DNA of 6,174 bases from Helicobacteraceae bacterium. GTDB taxonomy: Bacteria; Campylobacterota; Campylobacteria; Campylobacterales; Sulfurimonadaceae. Both the position numbers and the translations under genes were made by a program. The number at the start of each line of letters is the position of its first letter. Positions within the stretch are counted from its first letter, which is position 1. Positions 1 through 5,892 of the stretch are shown piece by piece. Location of the stretch: positions 1 to 6,174 of the forward strand of contig JALUJE010000300.1 of assembly GCA_027057185.1 (NCBI GenBank). Reading direction: 5' to 3'. The notes beneath the pieces were generated by a model. The model did no database searches, was not told the DNA's origin, and saw only the letters and a list, made by a program, of their open reading frames with translations.

Positions 1-269
1 ATCGGGGTGCGGGAGAGATTCTGCTGACATCTATGGATGCCGATGGTACTAAGGCAGGATTTGATCTTGCCATTACGAAACCATTGAGTCAGATGCTCAA
101 GATTCCCGTTATTGCTAGTGGCGGTGCGGGCACAATGGCACACATTAAAGAGGTATTTGAAGCGGGTGCCGATGCGGCACTGGCGGCGTCGATCTTTCAC
201 TATAAAGAGATTGATATTATGGAGTTAAAACACTATCTGCATGCGCATAAGATACCGGTACGATTATGA
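1..269 (+). CDS. hisF: Imidazole glycerol phosphate synthase cyclase subunit HisF, 3' part only
   Basis: HisF uses ammonia delivered by the glutaminase HisH to turn PRFAR into imidazole glycerol phosphate and AICAR, linking histidine and purine synthesis in the cytoplasm. The gene enters the window already open: the frame runs from base 3 without a stop, so the 5' end lies upstream. The visible 88 residues cover the last strands of the (beta/alpha)8 barrel. They contain the loop [16 protein letters not shown] with its conserved Asp, the phosphate-binding IASGGAGT and the late-barrel motif ALAASIFH, all diagnostic of HisF rather than HisA. The protein ends normally with IPVRL and TGA at 267-269. 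This stop shares four bases (ATGA) with the start of the next gene, so the two are probably translationally coupled. No damage is visible. The identification is firm; only completeness is limited by the window edge. Confidence 0.96.
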   Translation, partial: RGAGEILLTSMDADGTKAGFDLAITKPLSQMLKIPVIASGGAGTMAHIKEVFEAGADAALAASIFHYKEIDIMELKHYLHAHKIPVRL

Positions 270-805
270 TTGTCTGTGCCGGAAACAACGAAACCTTCTC
301 TTTTGCTACGCCGATGGGAATCGGAATGATTGAAACCAGCATCAATCTGACGCGTTTGTGCCTTTTTGATACACCCGAGTTCTTGCTTTTTGTCGGTAGT
401 GCCGGCAGCTACGGTAAACATCAGATACTAGATATTGTCGAGTCCAAAACGGCATCCAATATTGAGTTGGCATTTTTACAGAAAAAAGCCTATACGCCGC
501 TAGATAACGTCGTCTCGACACAAACATCCAAGGGCAAGGACGTTATTGTTAATTCCTCGAACTATATCTCCACTGATGCGGTATTGGCGCAGAACTTTTT
601 GCCGCTGGGGGTAGAGCTGGAAAATATGGAGTTTTTTGCCGTATTGAAAGTTGCTCAAGCGTTCAATATTCCTGCAGGTGGTGTTTTTTGCGTTACCAAT
701 TTTTGTAATGACAATGCTCATGAGGATTTTCTCAGGTATCATGAACAGGCAAAAGCAAAACTAAATTTACATGTAAATCAGCGTATTAAAGAACTGACCT
801 CGTGA
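266..805 (+). CDS. Short nucleoside phosphorylase-like protein (PNP/MTAN fold) with altered catalytic positions
   Basis: This 179-residue protein belongs by its motifs to the PNP/UDP phosphorylase superfamily, whose members cleave purine nucleosides or 5'-methylthioadenosine/S-adenosylhomocysteine. Visible motifs are VGSAGS (residues 43-48), corresponding to the GSAGG nucleoside-binding loop, and [11 protein letters not shown] (116-126), whose Met121-Glu122 match the substrate-binding Met-Glu pair. Exactly 22 residues after that pair, where E. coli MTAN and DeoD have the catalytic Asp, this protein has Asn145 (VTN). It is also about 50 residues shorter than MTAN: it lacks the first beta strand and the acidic loop near E. 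coli Glu12. The start is well bounded, because an in-frame TAA lies at 248-250 and ATG at 266 overlaps the hisF stop. It shares GTGA with rlmN downstream. A purine nucleoside phosphorylase is the likeliest label, since trimeric PNPs use Asn at the equivalent position, but the activity is unproven. Confidence 0.72.
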   Translation: MIVCAGNNETFSFATPMGIGMIETSINLTRLCLFDTPEFLLFVGSAGSYGKHQILDIVESKTASNIELAFLQKKAYTPLDNVVSTQTSKGKDVIVNSSNYISTDAVLAQNFLPLGVELENMEFFAVLKVAQAFNIPAGGVFCVTNFCNDNAHEDFLRYHEQAKAKLNLHVNQRIKELTS

Positions 806-1872
806 AACCGACAATCTTAGATATGACCAAAATAGAGTTGTCGCAGCGTATTACGCCGCCATTTCGTGCCAAGCAAATTTTTCAATGGATATATGCCCAA
901 TATGTTGATGATTTTCACGTCATGAAAAATATTCCGCAATCTCTGCGGGATACCCTGAGTGCCGAATATGACATCATGCCGTTGCATATTCTCAATAAAG
1001 AGGTTTCTCGTGATGGTACTATCAAGTATCTGTTTGCCCTGCGTGATGGTAAAACGGTAGAGAGTGTCTTGTTGCGCATGAAAGCTGCAGAATATGACAG
1101 TGGCGGTACATTGCTGCATCATGCCAAATATACCGTTTGCGTCTCTACGCAGGTCGGCTGTAAGGTCGGCTGCTCCTTTTGTTTAACGGCAAAAGGAGGA
1201 TTTACCCGGGATCTCAGTGCCGGTGAGATTGTCGCCCAGGTACTTGCGCTGAAAAAAGACAATAATATTGCCGCGGAACGACGATTGAATATTGTCTATA
1301 TGGGTATGGGAGAACCCTTGGATAATCTGGACAATCTTGCCAAGGCGATCAAGATTTTTTCCGATGATGATGGTCTGTGTATTGCCCCAAAACGCCAAAC
1401 TGTTTCCACGAGCGGATTGAGTAGCAGAATTGATCAGCTCGGCGCTATGAATCTGGGCGTGCATATTGCCATCTCGCTTCATGCTGTTGATGATGCATTG
1501 CGCAGTGAACTGATTCCCATGAATAAAGCACACAATATCGCCTCAATCATCGAGGCAGTTAAGCGCTTTCCTATTGATACCCGAAAACGAGTGATGTTCG
1601 AGTATCTAATGATTAAAGGAAAAAATGATGACCGAACTTCAGCAAAAAAATTGGTGGCATTGCTACACGGGATTAAGGCCAAAGTGAATCTTATCTATTT
1701 TAACCCTTATGAGGGTAGCCCGTATGAACGCCCTGGTAAAGCAAGTATGATAGCGTTTCAGGAATACCTTATTTCGCATGGACTGCTCTGTACTATTCGG
1801 GATTCTAAGGGTATCGATATCAGTGCGGCATGTGGACAATTAAAAGAAAAAGCAAATCAGGAGAGAGTATAG
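802..1872 (+). CDS. rlmN: Dual-specificity 23S rRNA A2503 / tRNA A37 C2-methyltransferase RlmN (radical SAM)
   Basis: RlmN methylates C2 of A2503 in 23S rRNA, and in many bacteria A37 of certain tRNAs, by a radical-SAM mechanism that passes the methyl group through a protein cysteine. The 356-residue length is typical. Cys120, Cys124 and Cys127 form the CX3CX2C site for the [4Fe-4S] cluster. Cys113 matches E. coli Cys118, and Cys344 in SAACGQL matches the methyl-carrying Cys355. Also present are the SAM-binding GMGEP (168-172), SLHA (225-228) and [11 protein letters not shown] (301-311). All catalytic residues are intact. Cys344 and the AACGQL tail fit RlmN. Cfr shares the cysteines but differs elsewhere, so resistance-type Cfr is unlikely. 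The start is GTG at 802, overlapping the upstream stop as GTGA with only a weak Shine-Dalgarno sequence, which points to coupled translation. The small membrane-protein gene begins immediately after its TAG. Confidence 0.96.
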   Translation: MKPTILDMTKIELSQRITPPFRAKQIFQWIYAQYVDDFHVMKNIPQSLRDTLSAEYDIMPLHILNKEVSRDGTIKYLFALRDGKTVESVLLRMKAAEYDSGGTLLHHAKYTVCVSTQVGCKVGCSFCLTAKGGFTRDLSAGEIVAQVLALKKDNNIAAERRLNIVYMGMGEPLDNLDNLAKAIKIFSDDDGLCIAPKRQTVSTSGLSSRIDQLGAMNLGVHIAISLHAVDDALRSELIPMNKAHNIASIIEAVKRFPIDTRKRVMFEYLMIKGKNDDRTSAKKLVALLHGIKAKVNLIYFNPYEGSPYERPGKASMIAFQEYLISHGLLCTIRDSKGIDISAACGQLKEKANQERV

Positions 1873-1971
1873 ATGAGTATGCTAGAGTATGTACAGATTA
1901 TTTTCTTGTTAGTGGTCGTAGCCGTAGGTGTTATTGGCTTTATTCGGGCGCTTAAGAGTGACGATGATTAG
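1873..1971 (+). CDS. Small single-span membrane protein, 32 residues
   Basis: A 32-codon frame opens with ATG at 1873, directly after the rlmN stop, and closes with TAG at 1969-1971. An AGGAG ribosome-binding site sits at 1859-1863 inside the rlmN 3' end, 9 bases before the ATG, which argues that the frame is translated. After a short polar start (MSMLEY) the protein has an uninterrupted hydrophobic run from about residue 7 to 24, rich in Val, Ile and Leu, then Arg and Lys, and ends in an acidic tail (SDDD). The positive charges after the helix suggest an N-out, C-in single-pass inner-membrane protein, although the helix is too short on flanking signal to be sure. I do not recognise the family. 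The layout resembles small accessory subunits of membrane complexes, but nothing nearby names a partner. ATG at 1879 is an alternative start that would remove two residues. Confidence 0.62.
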   Translation: MSMLEYVQIIFLLVVVAVGVIGFIRALKSDDD

Positions 1972-1991
1972 GGTTTGTAACGAAAAAAGAG

Positions 1992-1997
1992 TAAAAT
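1992..1997 (+). promoter_or_regulatory. Possible -10 box for the 84-residue gene and SPOR gene
   Basis: TAAAAT in the 58-base gap after the small membrane-protein gene fits a sigma-70-type -10 box. Transcription starting near 2004 would give a leader of about 26 bases before ATG 2030. No good -35 lies 16-18 bases upstream. Campylobacterota promoters often lack one, so the site is possible but weak, and read-through from rlmN is an alternative. Confidence 0.33.
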
Positions 1998-2016
1998 AGC
2001 AGTGAAATACCATGAT

Positions 2017-2023
2017 AAAGGAG
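2017..2023 (+). promoter_or_regulatory. Shine-Dalgarno site of the 84-residue gene
   Basis: AAAGGAG lies six bases before ATG 2030. It is one of the strongest ribosome-binding sites in the window. It fixes the start of a protein that could not otherwise be confirmed by family resemblance. Confidence 0.8.
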
Positions 2024-2029
2024 TGAAAT

Positions 2030-2284
2030 ATGCCAGATAGTAAATGTAAAAAAACAGACTCAGATCGCATTATGCGTATTTTTGAATTGTGTGAAGAACA
2101 TTTTGGATACGTTCGTTTTGTTGGGGTCAAATACCATTCTCGTATTGGATGGGTGGCAAAAGTGCAGTTTAATGACAGCATCTATTTTGAAAATTTGACA
2201 GCAGATGGAGACGATTCTACCGATGCGTTACGCAAGCTAAAAAACCGAGTCAAGAAGATTATTAATCGATATAACACCGTCTAG
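2030..2284 (+). CDS. Conserved-looking small cytoplasmic protein of unknown function, 84 residues
   Basis: I do not recognise this protein. It begins at ATG 2030 behind a strong AAAGGAG site and ends at TAG 2282-2284. It has no signal peptide or membrane segment and looks cytoplasmic. The predicted order, judged by eye, is a charged N terminus, a helix (about residues 9-24, DRIMRIFELCEEHFG), two or three strands (about 27-54, including GWVAKVQF) and a long basic helix (about 62-81, DALRKLKNRVKKIINRY). The alpha-beta-beta-alpha order and the GDDSTDAL turn into a helix faintly recall HicB-like or dsRBD-like small folds, but no diagnostic motif supports either. The basic final helix could contact nucleic acid; that is speculation. 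The gene is 18 bases upstream of the SPOR-domain gene and probably shares its transcript. Composition matches its neighbours, with no sign of transfer. Confidence 0.75.
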   Translation: MPDSKCKKTDSDRIMRIFELCEEHFGYVRFVGVKYHSRIGWVAKVQFNDSIYFENLTADGDDSTDALRKLKNRVKKIINRYNTV

Positions 2285-2302
2285 GGTGGAGAGGATCAAC
2301 CG

Positions 2303-2800
2303 ATGGTAAGGCTTGTGTTTGTTCTAGTGTTTTCAACACTGTCGTTATACGCAGCACCGTATTGGATTCAGGTGAGCAGCGTTGGGAAGCACCGACATGT
2401 TGCACCCGCACTCTTGGCAACTATTAAAAAAAGCGGATTTGCCTATAACATTTTGGAAGAACACGGGAGACAGAAGGTTCGTGTGGGTAGTTTTGCGCAC
2501 TATAAAGAGGCGCTACAGTCGTTACCAAAGGTACGTTGCAAAATAGCGCATGATGCTTTTATTGTTCCGCATACCATGGTTAAACGTGCCGTACCGGTTC
2601 TCAAAAAAGCAATTGTTGATGCGAAACCGGCAGTTGCCAAAGTGGTGACATCTGAGGAAAAACCGCCTTTAGCACCCCAGACAACAGCGGTGCCTTGCGA
2701 ATGCATGTATGATGTTCATCTGTTGCGTAAGACAGAGTTGGAGAAAGCACTTGCATACTATAAGCATGCAAAATATTATGAGTTCAATACAAGCAGATAA
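2303..2800 (+). CDS. Exported SPOR-domain protein (probable peptidoglycan binding)
   Basis: SPOR domains bind glycan strands stripped of stem peptides and so bring proteins to division sites or sites of wall remodelling. The 165-residue product starts with a signal peptide: positively charged MVR, a hydrophobic core to about residue 16, and a probable signal-peptidase I site near YAA (16-18). Residues 19-88 read as one SPOR repeat, starting YWIQVSSVGK, carrying the RVGSF strand (60-64) that matches the family R-V-x-x-G-P-F pattern, and closing with DAFIV. A Pro/Ala/Lys-rich linker (about 92-130) follows, then a C-terminal segment with Cys132 and Cys134 and a helix rich in Tyr, Lys and Ala (about 140-158). 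In many SPOR proteins the domain is C-terminal; here it is N-terminal, directly after export. A GGAGAGG site at 2288-2294 supports ATG 2303. The partner of the C-terminal tail is unknown. Confidence 0.78.
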   Translation: MVRLVFVLVFSTLSLYAAPYWIQVSSVGKHRHVAPALLATIKKSGFAYNILEEHGRQKVRVGSFAHYKEALQSLPKVRCKIAHDAFIVPHTMVKRAVPVLKKAIVDAKPAVAKVVTSEEKPPLAPQTTAVPCECMYDVHLLRKTELEKALAYYKHAKYYEFNTSR

Positions 2801-3205
2801 TTAAAAATCGAGACATTCTAGATAGATGTTTAAACTTTTCTTAATACCTGCCTGTAGGGACTGAAACAGCTCTTTGGGTGTTTCACCGTTCAGCGGATAG
2901 CTCACTTCGTAGGCAGGAATGTAGAGATCAAAAAACTCTTCAAACATATTTTTGACAATAGTAGCACCATATTTATCGGTGTAGGGAAGAATAAAAAAAT
3001 ACTCTTTGTCACTGTTGACAATGACATCTGAGCCTCGGAGCACTTTTTCTAAGCTTTCAATGATGAGACCATCTTCAACTTTTTGAAAATTACAATATAA
3101 AATGGTGAAACTCTCCGCCCGATTGTCATCAAGTCGATCAGCTATTCCCATATTGAGCTGGAGCAGCGACGGAAAATTGTTGTATGCAAAATGGACACCG
3201 GCCAT
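2801..3205 (-). CDS. GGDEF-like domain protein with lost active site (hypothetical)
   Basis: This 134-residue cytoplasmic protein has no clear assigned family, but residues 33-122 follow the layout of a GGDEF (diguanylate cyclase) domain. It has a hydrophobic strand FTILYCNF, then LRGSDVIV, then SDKEYFFILP (65-74), then a helix with YGATIVKNMFEEFF, and later VSYPLNGETPKELFQSLQAG, like the late family strand SxxPxDGxTxxELL. The five residues SDKEY stand exactly where GGDEF should be, followed by FFILP in place of the usual hydrophobic LP strand. Both glycines and the metal-binding Asp are gone, so c-di-GMP synthesis is not expected. The protein could be a sensor or scaffold; that is inference. 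An AGGGGG site (+ strand 3211-3216) precedes its start. It lies 56 bases beyond the thiolation gene on the same strand, and its stop abuts the opposite-strand SPOR gene. Confidence 0.7.
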   Translation of the reverse strand: MAGVHFAYNNFPSLLQLNMGIADRLDDNRAESFTILYCNFQKVEDGLIIESLEKVLRGSDVIVNSDKEYFFILPYTDKYGATIVKNMFEEFFDLYIPAYEVSYPLNGETPKELFQSLQAGIKKSLNIYLECLDF

Positions 3206-3220
3206 AAATACCCCCTGAAG

Positions 3221-3251
3221 TTATTGTAAGGAGTAGTATACAACACAATAA
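3221..3251 (-). promoter_or_regulatory. Possible promoter with a 7-base inverted repeat before the GGDEF-like gene
   Basis: In the 56-base gap, the minus strand reads TTATTG (3251-3246), 17 bases, then TACAAT (3228-3223), a fair sigma-70-like pair. Its start point would fall near the AGGGGG ribosome-binding site, leaving a very short leader. The arms TTATTGT (3221-3227) and ACAATAA (3245-3251) are perfect inverted repeats with a 17-base spacer and overlap both boxes, so they could also be an operator. A/T-rich DNA gives such repeats by chance, and co-transcription from dnaG remains possible. Confidence 0.3.
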
Positions 3252-3261
3252 TGTAAAAACA

Positions 3262-4239
3262 CTATAAAATGGAGTATTTGCTTGCCTCTTCCCGTGTTCG
3301 AAAGGGTGAGGCTTCACCCTCAACGCCTGCAATATTGACAATATAGGAGTGTTCGGGAGTGGTTTTGCAGTAGTTCAAAATAATTTTGGCGGCACGGGTC
3401 TTATCGTCGTTGCTGGCATTGCTTGAGAGCAGGGCATGAGGACCGGGAATCCCCACCGTTTTCAGATGTAAAAATTTGTCATTATCGATCTGTTCAAGAA
3501 AAATATTCTCTTCTTGATTGCGTCCGACGACCAGTTTGGCTCCATCATCAAGGCGCAGGTGCCGACCAAATTTCAGTACCGGGATATCGCGAACCTCCAG
3601 CTGGTCGTAGGCAATAAAATCATGCATCTTTTTAGTGAAATTTTCATCGGTCAGGAGACAGCCGCCGCCAGGACTTTCAAAGTCGGTTAAATTAAATGAA
3701 CGTGCCAGCTCCATCTGGCGATCCCGACTGCGTCCGACAATACCTTCGAGTTGATTACGATCAATCCAGCCCTGCTCTTCGGGTAAGGTGGGAGCAAGCT
3801 TTTTGGCTGAAAGTGGCCGCAGTAACAGCCCCTCACAGTTGCTCATATCAAGTACCGTTGCGAGGGCATCGGCATTTTGGCTCATGGGGCGCTGCCCGAG
3901 GACCTCTCCGCTAATGAGAAAACGAGCACCTTCGGCTTCCATGATACGTTTGGCAACCTCAAACATTTTTGCATGGCAATCAATGCAGGGGTTGAAATGT
4001 TTTCCATAGCCATGTTTGGGATCAAAAAGAACGCGTTGTAGGTATTCACTTTGAATATCGATAATGCGCAATTCGGCACCGACTTGGTCGCACATGTTCT
4101 GCATATGGGCGCGGCGGTCGCGGGTAGCACCAAAACCGGTATTGATATTGCAGGCAATGACTTCAATGCCCTGATCGACAATGAGTTTAATGGCTAACGT
4201 TGAGTCGAGACCACCACTAAAGAGTGAGATGGCTTTCAT
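3262..4239 (-). CDS. PP-loop ATPase with C-terminal NFACT-R-like domain, probable tRNA thiolation enzyme
   Basis: The 325-residue protein begins with the PP-loop ATP-pyrophosphatase signature SGGLDS (residues 8-13), used by MnmA, ThiI and related enzymes to adenylate a base before sulfur insertion. GEVLGQRPMSQ (111-121) resembles the ThiI segment GESLGQVASQ. Cys85 and Cys88 (NPCIDCH) plus Cys194 (SPGGGC) could bind an Fe-S cluster, as in the cluster-dependent thiolases TtuA and archaeal ThiI. From about residue 220 to 305 the sequence looks like an NFACT-R (DUF814) RNA-binding domain: FGRHLRL, VVGRNQEEN, GIPGPHALL. No THUMP or rhodanese domain is present, so it is neither standard ThiI nor MnmA. 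A 4- or 2-thiouridine tRNA modification role is likely but unproven. It overlaps dnaG by ATGA and has its own AAGGAG site (+ strand 4244-4249), so it should be expressed with primase. Confidence 0.8.
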   Translation of the reverse strand: MKAISLFSGGLDSTLAIKLIVDQGIEVIACNINTGFGATRDRRAHMQNMCDQVGAELRIIDIQSEYLQRVLFDPKHGYGKHFNPCIDCHAKMFEVAKRIMEAEGARFLISGEVLGQRPMSQNADALATVLDMSNCEGLLLRPLSAKKLAPTLPEEQGWIDRNQLEGIVGRSRDRQMELARSFNLTDFESPGGGCLLTDENFTKKMHDFIAYDQLEVRDIPVLKFGRHLRLDDGAKLVVGRNQEENIFLEQIDNDKFLHLKTVGIPGPHALLSSNASNDDKTRAAKIILNYCKTTPEHSYIVNIAGVEGEASPFRTREEASKYSIL

Positions 4240-5885
4240 AATTCTCCTTCATAGGGAACCAGTTCCCCCCGTTTGAGTTTGTCTATTTTATGCCTGTAGG
4301 AACGAATCAGAAATGATTTCTTGTCCAGGGACAATGCATTTTGGAATTTTACCTTTTTTAATGCTTTTTCGTAATGGTTTCTCAGAAAAAAGATCAGGTT
4401 GTCCCGAAGATGTAGAGCATTGTGAAATGGAGGAGTATGCTCGTCCATGAGTATAGCCATAACGTGGGGATCATTGACATTGCCTTGGAGTACCTCTTCG
4501 AGTTCCCGGGCATGGTGTTGTAGCAAAGAGCTCTCAAGAGAATCCACAATAATATTGAGATATTCAGGATGCTCAACAGCCGTTTTAATCAGGCTGCGCT
4601 CCCAGGTATCTCCGTAGATTATTGAAGGAGTGTTCGATGTCAACGGGTTTTTGGCATGTATCTTTAGTAGTGAGGGTGAGAGTCCCAATTGAGATGCCAA
4701 ATAGCTTTTGTACTCTTCTTGTAGTAGCGTGGAGAGTGTTTTGAGATAGCCGACACTTTCATGCATTGCCTGTTCTTTCTCTTTGGGATTGGCAAGATGG
4801 TATTGCCCTAAAATATGCTGGAGTGTAAACTCAATAAATGGTTGTGCCGATCGAAACAGAGTGTTGAGTTCTTCAATATGACCATTTTTTACCATATCGG
4901 CAGGATCTTGTCCTTCGGAAAAAATAACGACACCCCCGTCAAAACCGGCACTGCTTAGAAGTTTTGCCGCTTTTAGTGCCGCAGCAATGCCGGCGCGGTC
5001 GCCGTCATATGCCATAATAATGCGGGGCTCACCTTTACGCAAGAGGGGCAGATGCTCGGGTGTTAGGGCAGTACCGAGGGTTGCAACCGCCGTATTAAAT
5101 CCGGCTTGATGCAACATGATGACGTCAAGATAGCCTTCGGTAATGATCATCTCCCGTTTCTTGTAGATGGCATCTCTGGCATGATGATAAGCATAAAGTA
5201 AACGAGATTTGTTAAAGATCTTGCTTTGTGGTGAATTGACATACTTTGCTGCGTGACCGCTAATAGTGCGTCCTCCAAAACCGACCGCAGTACCATTGGT
5301 GGCATAAATGGGAAAGGTAATACGCTCAATAAAACGAGCATACAGGTTATTGTCACCTTGACCGACCACACCCAGTTCGACGGCGTCGTTTATATTGAAA
5401 AGGTTGCTTTGTAAATAGCTGAGCGTTTCTTGAGATGTGGGGGCATAGCCGATGCCAAAACGTTCAATAGAAGCACTATAAATGCCGCGCTCTTGCAGAT
5501 AGGCTTTTGCCTGAGAATGTTGCTCCAGCAGGGATTGATACCAGAGATTGAGAGCATCAATAATTTTGGTATCGGTCTTTTGTTGGGAACCCTGCGTGTA
5601 AGTAAGTGTAACGTTGCATTGAGCGGCGAGTTTCTCAAGTGCTTCGGGGTAACTGAGCTTGTCATGCTCCATGACGAACTTAATGCTGTCGCCTCCGGCA
5701 CCACACCCGAAACAGTGGTAGATCTGCTTTTGGGGACTGACGACAAAACTGGGAGTCTTTTCATCATGGAACGGGCAGACTCCCTTGAAATTGGTACCGG
5801 ATTTTCGTAGTTCGACATAGTTTCCTACGACATCGACAATATCAAGGCGGGCTTTGAGCCCTTCAATGGAATCGGTGGCAATCAT
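4236..5885 (-). CDS. dnaG: DNA primase DnaG
   Basis: DnaG makes the RNA primers for Okazaki fragments and leading-strand starts, working with the replicative helicase DnaB. The 549-residue length matches bacterial primases (about 560-605). Domains in order: a CHC2 zinc-binding domain with Cys37, His40, Cys58 and Cys61 at the standard spacing; the polymerase core with ERITFPI (187-193), GGRTI (204-208) and KYVNSPQS (214-221); Toprim motifs EGYLDV (250-255, catalytic Glu250) and DGDRAG (294-299, metal-binding Asp294 and Asp296); and a diverged helical C terminus (about 430-549) that should be the helicase-binding domain. All catalytic residues are present. The ATG at 5885 has no evident Shine-Dalgarno sequence, and a TATAAT lies only 7 bases upstream, so the mRNA may be leaderless. 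The gene overlaps the PP-loop gene by four bases and faces away from rpsU. Confidence 0.97.
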   Translation of the reverse strand: MIATDSIEGLKARLDIVDVVGNYVELRKSGTNFKGVCPFHDEKTPSFVVSPQKQIYHCFGCGAGGDSIKFVMEHDKLSYPEALEKLAAQCNVTLTYTQGSQQKTDTKIIDALNLWYQSLLEQHSQAKAYLQERGIYSASIERFGIGYAPTSQETLSYLQSNLFNINDAVELGVVGQGDNNLYARFIERITFPIYATNGTAVGFGGRTISGHAAKYVNSPQSKIFNKSRLLYAYHHARDAIYKKREMIITEGYLDVIMLHQAGFNTAVATLGTALTPEHLPLLRKGEPRIIMAYDGDRAGIAAALKAAKLLSSAGFDGGVVIFSEGQDPADMVKNGHIEELNTLFRSAQPFIEFTLQHILGQYHLANPKEKEQAMHESVGYLKTLSTLLQEEYKSYLASQLGLSPSLLKIHAKNPLTSNTPSIIYGDTWERSLIKTAVEHPEYLNIIVDSLESSLLQHHARELEEVLQGNVNDPHVMAILMDEHTPPFHNALHLRDNLIFFLRNHYEKALKKVKFQNALSLDKKSFLIRSYRHKIDKLKRGELVPYEGEL

Positions 5886-5892
5886 GGTGTTT

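Noticed and set aside
817..1682. Minus-strand frames of up to 116 codons across rlmN
   Set aside because: They are antisense shadows of an intact rlmN with complete radical-SAM motifs.
802..1872. Cfr-type resistance methyltransferase instead of RlmN
   Set aside because: The gene sits in a housekeeping cluster with RlmN-type SAACGQL and [11 protein letters not shown] motifs; nothing suggests acquired resistance.
1975..1997. TTGTAA followed by TAAAAT as a full -35/-10 promoter
   Set aside because: The spacer is only 11 bases, too short for a sigma-70 promoter; only the -10-like box is retained, at low confidence.
3236..3241. GTATAC palindrome and nearby TATACT as an alternative -10 on the minus strand
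   Set aside because: No suitable -35 is found 16-18 bases upstream and the TTATTG-17-TACAAT pair is better; a six-base palindrome is expected by chance.
3423..4009. Overlapping plus-strand frames of 64-73 codons opposite the PP-loop gene
   Set aside because: They are antisense to conserved PP-loop enzyme sequence and have no ribosome-binding site or recognisable product.
5430..5810. A 126-codon plus-strand frame opposite the dnaG N-terminal half
   Set aside because: It lies wholly antisense to the zinc-binding and polymerase coding region of an intact dnaG, has no family motifs, and is explained by the codon bias of the real gene.
5390..5818. A 142-codon minus-strand frame inside dnaG in another frame
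   Set aside because: It is Ser/Pro/Leu-rich with no motif, while dnaG in the other frame carries every catalytic residue.
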